Of a stretch of 24,484 bases of DNA, positions 1 to 7,513 are shown in pieces. How positions within the stretch are numbered: position 1 is the first letter of the stretch; every line of letters starts with the position of its first letter. Source of the stretch: Porticoccus sp047635255 (GTDB taxonomy: Bacteria; Pseudomonadota; Gammaproteobacteria; Pseudomonadales; Porticoccaceae). A program made the position numbers and the translations under genes. A model generated the notes under the pieces. The model ran no database searches. It was not told the origin of the DNA and was given only the letters and a program-made list of their open reading frames with translations. The stretch spans positions 1 to 24,484 of the forward strand of contig JBLIIR010000013.1 of assembly GCA_047635255.1 (NCBI GenBank), written 5' to 3'.

Positions 1-108
1 GAAGGTCATAAAGGTCATGAAGGTCATAAAGGTCATGAAGGTTATAAGGGCCATGAAGGTCATGAAGGTCATGAAGGTCATGAAGGTCATGAAGGTCATG
101 AAGGTCAT
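1..108 (+). repeat. 9-bp in-frame tandem repeat, 12 units (consensus GAAGGTCAT)
   Basis: Twelve consecutive 9-bp units lie in frame with the coding sequence. Units 7-12 (55-108) are perfect copies. Units 2, 4 and 6 begin with AAA or AAG instead of GAA, unit 5 has TAT for CAT, and unit 6 has GGC for GGT. The array extends to base 1 and may continue upstream. Because the unit is a multiple of three, copy-number change would alter tail length without a frameshift. Confidence 0.9.
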
Positions 109-132
109 GAGCCTGTTGAGAGCCCCGAATAA
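1..132 (+). CDS. C-terminal end of an unidentified protein with a His-rich Glu/Lys-Gly-His tandem repeat (partial)
   Basis: The window opens inside a reading frame that runs without a stop to TAA at 130-132; no start codon is visible. The 43 visible codons are twelve three-residue units (EGH, KGH, one EGY) followed by the tail EPVESPE. At DNA level this is a 9-bp tandem repeat, and the last six units (55-108) are identical. Regularly spaced histidines next to acidic or basic residues usually bind divalent metals such as Ni, Zn or Cu, and His-rich C-terminal tails occur in metal chaperones, transporters and some foldases; that role is inference here. The folded part of the protein lies outside the window, so its family cannot be named. 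Codon use in the repeat is almost invariant (GAA, GGT, CAT), as expected from recent repeat expansion. The rhodanese gene starts 58 bp downstream in the same direction. Confidence 0.75.
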   Translation, partial: EGHKGHEGHKGHEGYKGHEGHEGHEGHEGHEGHEGHEPVESPE

Positions 133-190
133 AAAAAGAGTATAAATATAAAAGCTTAAAGGTTGGTTGGATTAACAAGGATGCCAAGAT

Positions 191-517
191 ATGACACAAG
201 CAGTCACCGCAACAGAGGCTTTTGCTCTTATTAAAGACGGCGGCGTTATTTTAATTGATGTGCGCGAAGTTGATGAATTCAAAGGTGAGCATATTACTGA
301 TGCGCTATCTGCCCCTCTGAGTTCGCTAGAAGACGAATTGAAAATGCTCGATATCCCAAAGGATAAGACCATCTTATTTCAGTGCCTAAAGGGAGCCCGA
401 GGTCAAATGGCGTGCGAGCGTATACAAAAACTTGGATTTTACCCAAATAAAATCATCAATCTGGAGGGCGGAATTCAGGCATGGAAGGAGAGTGATTTTC
501 CCGTGGTAGGCTCATGA
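191..517 (+). CDS. Single-domain rhodanese-like sulfurtransferase
   Basis: This 108-residue protein is one rhodanese domain and nothing else. It has the early LIDVRE strand (about residues 21-26), the catalytic cysteine C65 in the loop CLKGAR, and the terminal motif NLEGGIQAWKESDFPV. The six-residue active-site loop from Cys to Arg is the size typical of enzymes that carry a persulfide (GlpE, PspE and YgaP type) rather than of Cdc25-like phosphatases. The likely role is cytoplasmic sulfur transfer from a sulfane donor to a thiol acceptor; no signal peptide is visible. The ATG at 191 gives the usual family length, and an overlapping ATG at 181 is out of frame. The gene lies between the His-rich partial gene and a secreted SOUL protein. 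The physiological substrate cannot be read from sequence. Confidence 0.9.
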   Translation: MTQAVTATEAFALIKDGGVILIDVREVDEFKGEHITDALSAPLSSLEDELKMLDIPKDKTILFQCLKGARGQMACERIQKLGFYPNKIINLEGGIQAWKESDFPVVGS

Positions 518-534
518 TATGAGGCTACCACGGG
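500..534 (+). terminator. Long hairpin spanning the rhodanese stop codon (possible terminator or 3'-end stabiliser)
   Basis: The arms 500-515 and 519-534 are inverted repeats of 16 nt with a single mismatch (510 against 524), separated by a 3-nt loop at 516-518. The left arm encodes the last codons of the rhodanese and the stop codon TGA sits at the loop. No T-run follows, so it is not a standard intrinsic terminator; a role in mRNA 3'-end protection or attenuation before the SOUL gene is possible. Confidence 0.5.
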
Positions 535-597
535 AGCTTCATATCATGCATATGAATTACAAACCTAAAGGTTGGCTTGATCGGCAGAGGAAAAAAA

Positions 598-1215
598 TTG
601 AAGAAACATTTAATGTGGGGCGCCCTTTTTTTAGTCTTAGGCAGCGCTAATTCTATGGCTATAGAGGAGGCCATATATACGAGCATCTTTATTGATGAAA
701 ATTTTGAGACAAGATATTATGAGCCGCAAATCCTTGCTGAAATAGAAGTAGATGGAGATTTTGAGGGAGCTGGAAGTAACGCATTTAGTCAGCTATTCGG
801 GTATATTTCTGGAGAAAACACTTCCCAGAAAAAAATTAAAATGACTGCACCTGTTGCTCAGATTCATAGTGGCGATATGCTAGAGATGACTGCACCTGTT
901 GGCCAGCAACAAAAAAATGGCCAATGGTTGGTAAGCTTTATGATGCCCTCTGGCTATTCTCTAGAGGAGCTGCCTGAACCCAAGGATTCTACTATCAACC
1001 TCCGCCAACTTCCTGCGAGATATGTTGCTTCTGTCCGATACTCTGGGTTTTGGACCGAAAGGGGCTATCTTCATCATCTAGATTTATTGAATAGATGGAT
1101 ATCTAGTCAAGAATTACATGCCTCTGGAGCACCCATATGGGCGCGTTATAACGCGCCATATGTGCCATGGTTTATGAGAAGAAATGAAATATTAATACCG
1201 ATTAAGAAGCCTTAA
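598..1215 (+). CDS. Secreted SOUL-family heme-binding protein
   Basis: The protein belongs to the SOUL/HEBP heme-binding family. It contains the family hallmark MTAPV twice (residues 82-86 and 97-101 from the chosen start) and ends with aromatic-rich segments typical of the fold. I chose TTG at 598 because AGAGG (585-589) sits at good spacing before it and because that start gives a clean signal peptide: Lys-Lys, a hydrophobic core, then a likely cleavage after SMA at residue 21. An upstream TTG at 577 would add seven residues without a ribosome-binding site, and ATG 613 would lose the positive N-terminus. The mature protein of about 184 residues should be periplasmic. Heme or tetrapyrrole binding is known for eukaryotic members, but bacterial functions are poorly defined. 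The gene converges on glnE with 54 bp between them and no clear terminator. Confidence 0.85.
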   Translation: MKKHLMWGALFLVLGSANSMAIEEAIYTSIFIDENFETRYYEPQILAEIEVDGDFEGAGSNAFSQLFGYISGENTSQKKIKMTAPVAQIHSGDMLEMTAPVGQQQKNGQWLVSFMMPSGYSLEELPEPKDSTINLRQLPARYVASVRYSGFWTERGYLHHLDLLNRWISSQELHASGAPIWARYNAPYVPWFMRRNEILIPIKKP

Positions 1216-1269
1216 GAATTTAGTATAAGAGACCGTTATGCGCGACGTATCTTTAAATAAATTAAAGTT

Positions 1270-4227
1270 TTAGCCACCGCCTCCTTGCTCCTGAAGCAGC
1301 TTGTTCCAACAAGAGATGACCTGTGCTCGCTCAACAGAGTATCTTGAGGCTTTTGCGGTAAGTGGTAATTTTTGCAGCTGAAGCCTATGACCCTCGGAGC
1401 GATAACTTATATAGGCCTGGATTAAATTTTCTGCGTCTTCAGGTAGCATCAAACCGTTGCTACTCAAATATTCTAGAATTCTGATATTATCACTCCAGCC
1501 AGCCAGATTAGTAAATTGATGAGCATAAGATAAGACTTGAAATTGAACTATAAATTCGATATCAATGATCCCGCCAGCGTCATGTTTGATATTAAAAGTG
1601 CGGTCAGCAGCAGCTACGCTTTCTTGCTTGGTTGTCTTCCTTAGTTTTCTTTTGATGTTACTTTTTTCGATTATGTTATTACGCATCTTTTCACGCATCC
1701 TACATATATCATTTGCAAGTTTTCCGACCTCTCTTTTTTGGCATAAAATCTGAGATCGTAGGTCGTTAAATTTTTCAATTAATTCATTGGATCCATTGAC
1801 AGGCCTTGCTCTGACCAATGCTTGATGTTCCCATGTCCAGGCATCGTTTAGTTGATATTTTTCAAAGGCCACCAATGAAGAAACGAGCATACCCGAATTT
1901 CCTGAGGGTCTAAGACGCACATCCACATCGTAAAGCACACCAGAAGTTGTCCGAATGGTTAAAATATGAATAATTTTCTGTCCCAATCTTAAAAAAAATG
2001 TAGAATTATCAATAGATTGATGGCCATCTGTTGATTTATTTTCGCTGGCATCATAAATGAATACTAAGTCAAGATCTGAGTTGTAACCTAGTTCTATGCT
2101 GCCAAGCTTTCCGTAACCTATGACTAAAAATTCCGGTTTTTTGTTGGTGTGACCTAGAGGACTTCCATAAAGGTCGACCATCTGGCTCCAAGCAATTTCG
2201 ACGGTATGGGTCAAAATCACTTCCGCCAGCAAGCTTAGGTAGTCGCTGACCTTCACCAGGGATAAAGCGCCTATGATTTCACAGGTTGCCACACGTAATG
2301 TATGAGAGAGCTTAAAGTAACGGAGCACTTCCATTAGTGCGCCTAAGTCGTCAGAAGGCGTTCTCAATAGTTGCTGCCTTAATTCATCTGTTAGCTGATC
2401 TTTGCTGGGAAGACTGTAGAGTAGCCGGTGGTCTAGTAGTTCATCTAGCATCGCAGGGTTGCGCGATAGCTCCTCGGTAATCCAAGGACTGGCCGAACAG
2501 AGATGAAGAGCCACCTTTAGTGCCTTTGGGTTCTCTTTAAGTAAAGACAAATAGGGACTGCGACGCGCTATTGATTCAATTAATTGAAAAATACGAGCTA
2601 AAGTAGCCGTGTTACTTTCTGTCCCTGCACAAACAGCAATGAGGTCTGGCATGAGGGCATCAAGACGAATACGTGCCTTCGCAGCCATAAATAGAACTGC
2701 TCGACTGTGCTGTAATCCTCTAATGAGGTTCAAGGCTTCCTGAGGGTTAACATAACCAATCGAATGCAATTTTTCCGCCATGCTCTCATCGGAATCTGAC
2801 TGCCAGATATTTTGAGCTTGAGCAATATTCTGATTCTCGTCATCATTTTTATTGGGTGTGGGCTCATTGACAATAACTGATTTAAATAATAATCCAATAG
2901 CAGAACGATGTTTCTCAAGAGCACATAAAAATTCTCCCCAGCCATCAAAACCCATCAGATATGCAGTTTTGAGCTGATCTAATGCTTTATCTGGGACCAT
3001 ATGAGTCTGCAGGTCTCCCATCCCTTGCAAAATATGCTCCACATTACGCAAAAATACATAGCCTTCATTGAGCGTATTAATATCTAAGGTGGGTAGCAAT
3101 TTTTCAGACTCTATTACAGCTACAGTATTTTTTAGTGACTGAGATTGAAATCGTACATCGCGTCCACCATGTATGATTTGAAAGGCTTGCACTATAAATT
3201 CTATTTCTCGAATACCACCAGCGCCTAGTTTAATATTACTGGCCATGCCCTTGCTTTTTACTTCCCGATTGATTAAAACTTTCATGCTACGCAAAGATTC
3301 TAGAGTGCTAAAATCAGTATATTTTCGATAGATAAAAGGTTGTAATATGGCCATAAGCCTAGCCCCAGCCTTCTGGTCTCCAGCCACTACTCGCGCTTTA
3401 ACCATAGCGTAGCGTTCCCAGTCACGCCCCTGAGTTTGGTAGTACTCTTCCATGGCATCGAAGCTAGAGATCAAGCACCCGCTTTGTCCATAAGGACGTA
3501 AACGCATATCCACCCGAAATACAAAGCCACCATCATTTTTGGCATCTAATGCTTGTATGAGCTTTTGGCTTAGGCGTACAAAAAACTCTTGATTGCTGAT
3601 GCTGTACTGACTACCTTGAGTTTCCCCATCCTCTGGGTAGGCAAAAATTAGATCGATGTCTGAAGATATGTTTAGCTCCCAGCCACCCAATTTTCCCATT
3701 CCCAGTACTACCATTTCCTGGGGTTCGCCGCTAGAGTTAGCGGGCGTTCCCCATGCATGACAAGCTATGTTGTGAGAAAATTTTAGGGCAATTTTTAGGC
3801 ACGCCTCAGCTAAAGAGGTCATATCAGCAGTGGTTTCTTTTAAGTCAGCCTCTTTGCTAAAATCCCGCCAAATAATGCGTATTATTTCCCGATTTCGAAA
3901 CTGTCTTAATATTTTAAATAAATCTTCTTCGGTCTCGGTGCTACTTAGGAGTTGTGATAGGCGACATTCCATATCACCTTGCTCGTAGGCTGCATGAAGG
4001 TCACCAGAATCGATCAACTGCTTAAAAGTATCGGGTTTTTTACTGCATGATATGGCGACAAACTCACTGCAACTCCATACTTGTTTTAGCTGCCAAGACA
4101 ATTTGCTTTTGCCGGCAAGTAGAGATGCAAGCCACTGTGATTGCTCTGTGGTCGCTACATGCTTAAAGTGCTGCAAACGTAACTGCCACTGCTTATCCAA
4201 TAATGTAGGTAGTATTTTCTCACTCAT
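1270..4227 (-). CDS. glnE: Bifunctional glutamine synthetase adenylyltransferase/deadenylylase GlnE
   Basis: GlnE attaches AMP to, or removes it from, glutamine synthetase in response to PII (GlnB) and glutamine, so it tunes nitrogen assimilation in the cytoplasm. The 985-residue product has both nucleotidyltransferase domains. The N-terminal, AMP-removing domain has GMGKLGG at 176-182 and SSDIDLIF at 188-195. The C-terminal, AMP-adding domain has GYGKLGS near 702-708 followed by NSDLDLVF. Each domain also has a downstream VDxRLRP motif, and the helical regulatory region lies between them. Length is slightly above the roughly 946 residues of E. coli GlnE. Part of the difference is a Lys-rich segment at about residues 853-876, just before DAGGIIDIEFIVQ. 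The ATG at 4225-4227 has only a weak Shine-Dalgarno. It is divergent from the SulP gene (123 bp between starts). Confidence 0.97.
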   Translation of the reverse strand: MSEKILPTLLDKQWQLRLQHFKHVATTEQSQWLASLLAGKSKLSWQLKQVWSCSEFVAISCSKKPDTFKQLIDSGDLHAAYEQGDMECRLSQLLSSTETEEDLFKILRQFRNREIIRIIWRDFSKEADLKETTADMTSLAEACLKIALKFSHNIACHAWGTPANSSGEPQEMVVLGMGKLGGWELNISSDIDLIFAYPEDGETQGSQYSISNQEFFVRLSQKLIQALDAKNDGGFVFRVDMRLRPYGQSGCLISSFDAMEEYYQTQGRDWERYAMVKARVVAGDQKAGARLMAILQPFIYRKYTDFSTLESLRSMKVLINREVKSKGMASNIKLGAGGIREIEFIVQAFQIIHGGRDVRFQSQSLKNTVAVIESEKLLPTLDINTLNEGYVFLRNVEHILQGMGDLQTHMVPDKALDQLKTAYLMGFDGWGEFLCALEKHRSAIGLLFKSVIVNEPTPNKNDDENQNIAQAQNIWQSDSDESMAEKLHSIGYVNPQEALNLIRGLQHSRAVLFMAAKARIRLDALMPDLIAVCAGTESNTATLARIFQLIESIARRSPYLSLLKENPKALKVALHLCSASPWITEELSRNPAMLDELLDHRLLYSLPSKDQLTDELRQQLLRTPSDDLGALMEVLRYFKLSHTLRVATCEIIGALSLVKVSDYLSLLAEVILTHTVEIAWSQMVDLYGSPLGHTNKKPEFLVIGYGKLGSIELGYNSDLDLVFIYDASENKSTDGHQSIDNSTFFLRLGQKIIHILTIRTTSGVLYDVDVRLRPSGNSGMLVSSLVAFEKYQLNDAWTWEHQALVRARPVNGSNELIEKFNDLRSQILCQKREVGKLANDICRMREKMRNNIIEKSNIKRKLRKTTKQESVAAADRTFNIKHDAGGIIDIEFIVQFQVLSYAHQFTNLAGWSDNIRILEYLSSNGLMLPEDAENLIQAYISYRSEGHRLQLQKLPLTAKASRYSVERAQVISCWNKLLQEQGGGG

Positions 4228-4350
4228 TTTAAGCTCAACCTAGTCCTCATATATCTCGATATGTCTCGATTATAGTGGCAATAGTCGGGTTTGGGTTAGC
4301 ATTCAAGCCATGCTCTGATAAGATGCATCATTTTTATCGGAAATTCCCCC
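4228..4350. promoter_or_regulatory. Divergent intergenic region between glnE and the SulP transporter
   Basis: This 123-bp spacer must hold the promoters for both outward genes. It contains the short direct repeat ATATCTCGAT / ATGTCTCGAT at about 4250-4271. I see no convincing -35/-10 pair or known operator in it, and the start of neither gene has a strong Shine-Dalgarno. Confidence 0.4.
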
Positions 4351-5919
4351 ATGTTCAGTCTAATTACCAACAAAAAAGAGTCCAATGTAAAAAATGACCT
4401 GCTTTCTGGGTTAACCGTTGCTTTGGCTTTGGTTCCTGAAGCGGTGGCCTTCGCTTTTGTGGCAGGAGTGGCACCAATGGTTGGCTTGTACGCGGCATTT
4501 ATCATGGGACTAGTGGCTGCTGCATTAGGCGGTCGGCCCGGAATGATCTCTGGCGCCACTGGCGCCATGGCTGTGGTGGTAGTGGCACTTGTTGCGAGTC
4601 ATGGTATTCAATATTTGTTTGCCGCTGTGGCGTTGGCCGGGCTATTGCAAATTATGTTTGGAGTTTTTCGTCTGGGTAAGTTTATCCGTCTAGTCCCTTA
4701 CCCAGTAATGCTGGGCTTCGTTAACGGCTTAGCTATTGTTATTTTCTTAGCCCAGCTCAGCCAGTTTAAGGTGATCAATGCTTCTGGGACACTAGACTGG
4801 ATGCAAAATGGACAGCTTTATTTGATGGTAGGATTGGTAGCATTAACCATGGTAATTATTCATTTTTTGCCTAAACTGACTACTGCTGTGCCGGCGTCAT
4901 TGGTTGCTATTATTGTGGTGACACTAATGGTTCATGGGCTCGGGATGGACGCTCGCACCGTTATTGATTTTGTTCGTGATATGCTACCTGCAGCAGAGCA
5001 AGCAACAGCAAGCTTAGAAGGAGATTTACCAAGCTTTGCTATTCCTCTCGTTCCTTTTTCTCTCGAAACTTTAAAAATTATTGGCCCTTATGCAGCTATT
5101 CTGTCACTAGTAGGCTTGATTGAATCGCTGCTGACACTTTCTTTGATTGATGACCTTACTAGCACGCGTGGTCGCGGCAACCGTGAGTGCACTGCTCAAG
5201 GATTAGGCAACATTGCCAATGGTTTTTTTGGTGGAATGGGCGGTTGTGCGATGATTGGCCAGAGCATGATAAATATTAATTCTGGCGGTCGCGGTCGATT
5301 GTCCGGCGTTACTGCAGCGCTAGTGTTACTGGTATGTATCTTATTTGCAGCTAATCTCATCGAGATGATTCCGTTAGCTGCTTTGGTTGGCGTGATGTTT
5401 ATGGTGGTGTTGGGTACATTCGAGTGCGCCTCTTTTCGTATTTTCCGCGGCATGCAAACAAGCGATGCGCTTATCTCTATCTTAGTGGCATCAGTCACCG
5501 TATATGCTGATTTAGCCATTGCTGTGATTGTCGGTGTCATTGTATCTGCGCTGGTGTTTGCTTGGGAGCATGCAAAGCATATCGCCGTCACCACCTACAT
5601 AGACGAGGACGGTTGGAAAGTTTATGAACTTCATGGCCCTATATTTTTTGGTTCAGTGAGTAACTTTAAGGAGTTATTTTCACCAAAGGATGATCCCAAT
5701 GATGTGGTAATTGAGTTTAAGAAAGCTCGGGTCTCCGACTCTTCTGCCATCGAAGCATTGCATGGATTAGCTCATAGGTATCAAAAATTGGGAAAAAAAC
5801 TGCATCTTCGCCATCTTAGTGAAGACTGTATGCAGCTACTAGATGATGCAGCTCGTTATGTAGAAATTAATGTGAACGAAGACCCTCGCTATAAGGTGGC
5901 AGTGGACGTGCCTGATTAA
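4351..5919 (+). CDS. SulP-family inorganic anion transporter with C-terminal STAS domain
   Basis: This is an inner-membrane SulP (SLC26-type) permease of 522 residues. The N-terminal transport domain opens with the family signature around residues 17-50 (GLTVALALVPEAVAFAF, then GLYAAF) and continues with many hydrophobic helices to about residue 410. A cytoplasmic STAS domain follows at roughly 415-515. It contains DSS at 463-465, where related anti-sigma-factor antagonists carry their phosphorylatable serine. Known substrates in this family include sulfate, bicarbonate and dicarboxylates; the sequence alone does not decide between them. No sulfate-assimilation or carbonic anhydrase gene is adjacent to help. 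Start ATG 4351 is the first in-frame Met, fits the N-terminus of relatives and lacks a strong ribosome-binding site. It converges on the SDR gene with a 13-bp gap. Confidence 0.92.
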   Translation: MFSLITNKKESNVKNDLLSGLTVALALVPEAVAFAFVAGVAPMVGLYAAFIMGLVAAALGGRPGMISGATGAMAVVVVALVASHGIQYLFAAVALAGLLQIMFGVFRLGKFIRLVPYPVMLGFVNGLAIVIFLAQLSQFKVINASGTLDWMQNGQLYLMVGLVALTMVIIHFLPKLTTAVPASLVAIIVVTLMVHGLGMDARTVIDFVRDMLPAAEQATASLEGDLPSFAIPLVPFSLETLKIIGPYAAILSLVGLIESLLTLSLIDDLTSTRGRGNRECTAQGLGNIANGFFGGMGGCAMIGQSMININSGGRGRLSGVTAALVLLVCILFAANLIEMIPLAALVGVMFMVVLGTFECASFRIFRGMQTSDALISILVASVTVYADLAIAVIVGVIVSALVFAWEHAKHIAVTTYIDEDGWKVYELHGPIFFGSVSNFKELFSPKDDPNDVVIEFKKARVSDSSAIEALHGLAHRYQKLGKKLHLRHLSEDCMQLLDDAARYVEINVNEDPRYKVAVDVPD

Positions 5920-5932
5920 GGTGAAATTTCCT

Positions 5933-6709
5933 TCATAGCCAGTCCCAGTGGGCGCGTTCTTTGCGTGGTGCATTTTTCATTACAAGGTCCCATAGCCAAG
6001 CAGGAGCCCCGCGCATAATGACAGCAGCCCATCTCATTTGCCAAGGGAAGATAATAAATTTTTTCTTCCTTCTGATGGCTTTGGAGAATTTTTTTGCTGC
6101 AACTTCTGGAGCCATCAGAAAAGGCATGGGGAATCTATTCAGATCCGTCATCGGTGTTCTGATGTAACCAGGAGCGATCGTTGTAACTGTCAACCCATCT
6201 GATCTGAGCTCTACACGTAAGCTTTCTAAGTAAGAAATCACAGCAGCTTTTGAAGCGCTATAAGCGCCTGCTCCAGGTAAACCCCTTATGCCTGCAACAC
6301 TTGCTATTCCCGCAAGACTGCCTTTTTTTTCTTTTTTCATAGCTAAAATAAAAGGCTGAAAAGTGTTCACCATCCCAATAAGGTTGATGTCAATGACTGC
6401 TTTGAATATTTCTGTATCAGTTTTATTTTCAGTCAATGTACCAGAGCTAACTCCAGCATTAGAAATCACAATATCTGGCACACCGTGTTGGAGCATAAAA
6501 TGCTGGGCAGCCTGATTTAAAGCTTCCCCATCTCGAACATCAGCAGCATAAATAGCACTTTCTGCTTCTAAGCTATTTTTTAGGGACAGCAAGAGCCCCT
6601 GACGACGCGCAACCAACCCTAGGATGGCGCCTTGATTGGCATATTCGCGAGCAAGCGCTTGGCCGATTCCGCTAGAGGCGCCAGTAATAAAAACCTTGAG
6701 TGCTGCCAT
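5933..6709 (-). CDS. Short-chain dehydrogenase/reductase (SDR family, classical type)
   Basis: This is a 258-residue classical SDR oxidoreductase, expected to be cytosolic and NAD(P)-dependent. The Rossmann glycine motif TGASSGIG spans residues 9-16, an adenine-binding Asp lies at 58 (ADV), and NAG is at 84-86. A structural Asn lies at 109. The catalytic residues are Ser137 (ASVAG), Tyr150 and Lys154 (YSASK). The ARR at residues 34-36, after the second beta strand, is a feature often seen in NADPH-preferring members, so NADPH preference is an inference. The C-terminus is basic and Trp-rich (KNAPRKERAHWDWL), which could associate with membranes or lipid substrates. The substrate cannot be predicted. 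It is transcribed away from the nuo operon and converges on the SulP gene. Confidence 0.92.
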   Translation of the reverse strand: MAALKVFITGASSGIGQALAREYANQGAILGLVARRQGLLLSLKNSLEAESAIYAADVRDGEALNQAAQHFMLQHGVPDIVISNAGVSSGTLTENKTDTEIFKAVIDINLIGMVNTFQPFILAMKKEKKGSLAGIASVAGIRGLPGAGAYSASKAAVISYLESLRVELRSDGLTVTTIAPGYIRTPMTDLNRFPMPFLMAPEVAAKKFSKAIRRKKKFIIFPWQMRWAAVIMRGAPAWLWDLVMKNAPRKERAHWDWL

Positions 6710-7090
6710 CTAAATAAGCCTTGTGTAATTTTAGTGGAGCAATTAGGTCGCTCAGTCTAGTTCCCTTCAAGAGGGAAGTATATCTTCCTGTTGAGTGTGT
6801 CAAAATATACTACTTTATTTTACCTGCATAAATGTTTGATATTTATATATTTTATAAAAATATATAAGGTAATTTTCGAATGCATTATTCACAATGTGCA
6901 AGCATAAACACGTATGACTTTTTTTAAAATAAATCTTTTTATCTGAGGTTAAATTTTTATTGTATTCTTTTTAAATATGGATAATATGAATTTATATTAT
7001 ATTATTATTTTAGAATATTGATAATATAATTAAAAGTTATGAGTTTATCAGTTCAGTCTAAATTCTTTTGAGCAGGGGCGAGGCAAGGCC
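6710..7090 (+). promoter_or_regulatory. AT-rich leader and promoter region of the nuo operon
   Basis: This 381-bp gene-free stretch separates the divergent SDR and nuo genes and is much richer in A+T than its neighbours. It holds a perfect palindrome (6843-6867), an imperfect hairpin with GGAAG/CTTCC arms near 6770-6787, and a 13-bp direct repeat ATAT(G/T)GATAATAT at 6975-6987 and 7015-7027, exactly 40 bp apart. Candidate sigma-70 elements are TTGTAT (6960-6965) with TAATAT (6982-6987, 16-bp spacer), and a perfect TATAAT (7025-7030) with a poor -35 (TTATTA, 7002-7007, 17-bp spacer). The GAGG at 7080-7083 is the nuoA ribosome-binding site. I see no clear FNR or ArcA box. Which promoter is used is not decidable by eye. 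Confidence 0.55.
6843..6867. repeat. Perfect 25-bp A+T palindrome in the nuo leader
   Basis: Two 11-nt arms (6843-6853 and 6857-6867) are exact reverse complements around a 3-nt centre, made only of A and T. It lies about 225 bp before nuoA and 135 bp before the SDR start. It could be a binding site for a symmetric or AT-preferring DNA-binding protein, or simply an AT-rich cruciform-prone sequence. Confidence 0.7.
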
Positions 7091-7513
7091 ATGGAAAACC
7101 AGTATGCAAATGAAATTTGGCCCCTGGCAATCTATTTTGGCATGGTCATTATGTTGGTTGTCACTATGCTGGCACTTTCTTGGGTGCTTGGTCAAAAACG
7201 TCGCGAGGCTGCCACTAACGATCCTTTTGAATCTGGGGTTGTTTCAGTTGGTGGATCACAAATACGCATATCCGTAGAATTTTATTTAGTTGCAATCTTC
7301 TTTGTTATTTTTGATCTCGAAACACTGTTTATTTTTGCTTGGGCGGTCGCTTTTTTTGAATTAGGTTGGGCGGGCTACTTATCTATCACAGTGTTTATTG
7401 GCGTACTAGTCTTGGCTTTAGTTTATCAATGTCGCTCTGGTGCATTGGAGTGGGGAAATAAGACCCGCACCGGTCTGCGTGAAGATCAGTTAACTACTGG
7501 AGAGTCAACATGA
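7091..7513 (+). CDS. nuoA: NADH-quinone oxidoreductase subunit A
   Basis: NuoA is a small membrane subunit of complex I that helps form the quinone-proximal end of the proton-pumping arm. The 140-residue product has three hydrophobic segments (about 10-33, 65-88 and 96-115). It carries the conserved sequence FFVIFDLETLF with acidic residues Asp75 and Glu77, and the loop NDPFESGV (about 43-50). A GAGG at 7080-7083 supports the ATG at 7091. The stop codon overlaps the nuoB start by 4 nt (ATGA), so translation of the two genes is probably coupled. It is the first gene of the operon. Confidence 0.97.
   Translation: MENQYANEIWPLAIYFGMVIMLVVTMLALSWVLGQKRREAATNDPFESGVVSVGGSQIRISVEFYLVAIFFVIFDLETLFIFAWAVAFFELGWAGYLSITVFIGVLVLALVYQCRSGALEWGNKTRTGLREDQLTTGEST

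Noticed and set aside
1..108. Short tandem repeats that might suggest a CRISPR array
   Set aside because: The units are 9 bp, directly adjacent with no spacers, and in frame with a protein ending at 132.
546..650. Small ORF beginning at ATG 546/552, overlapping the SOUL gene start
   Set aside because: About 32-34 codons, in another frame, no ribosome-binding site, and it ends inside the signal-peptide region of the better supported SOUL gene.
1252..1268. AT-rich inverted repeat between the SOUL gene and glnE as a terminator
   Set aside because: The arms are only A/T-rich (CTTTAA/TTAAAG) with no GC stem and no T-tract; too weak to call.
1600..1671. Lys-rich extra segment in the C-terminal domain of GlnE
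   Set aside because: From memory, pseudomonad GlnE also has an extra linker before DAGGIxDIEF, so this is likely a variable loop and not a novelty. An alignment would settle it.
4296..4568. Antisense ORF opposite the start of the SulP gene
   Set aside because: Low-complexity translation rich in Ala, Pro and Thr, typical of the reverse frame of a membrane-protein gene; no motif.
7068..7277. Alternative + strand ORF overlapping nuoA
   Set aside because: Different frame from nuoA, which has clear family motifs and a good ribosome-binding site; this is a shadow frame.
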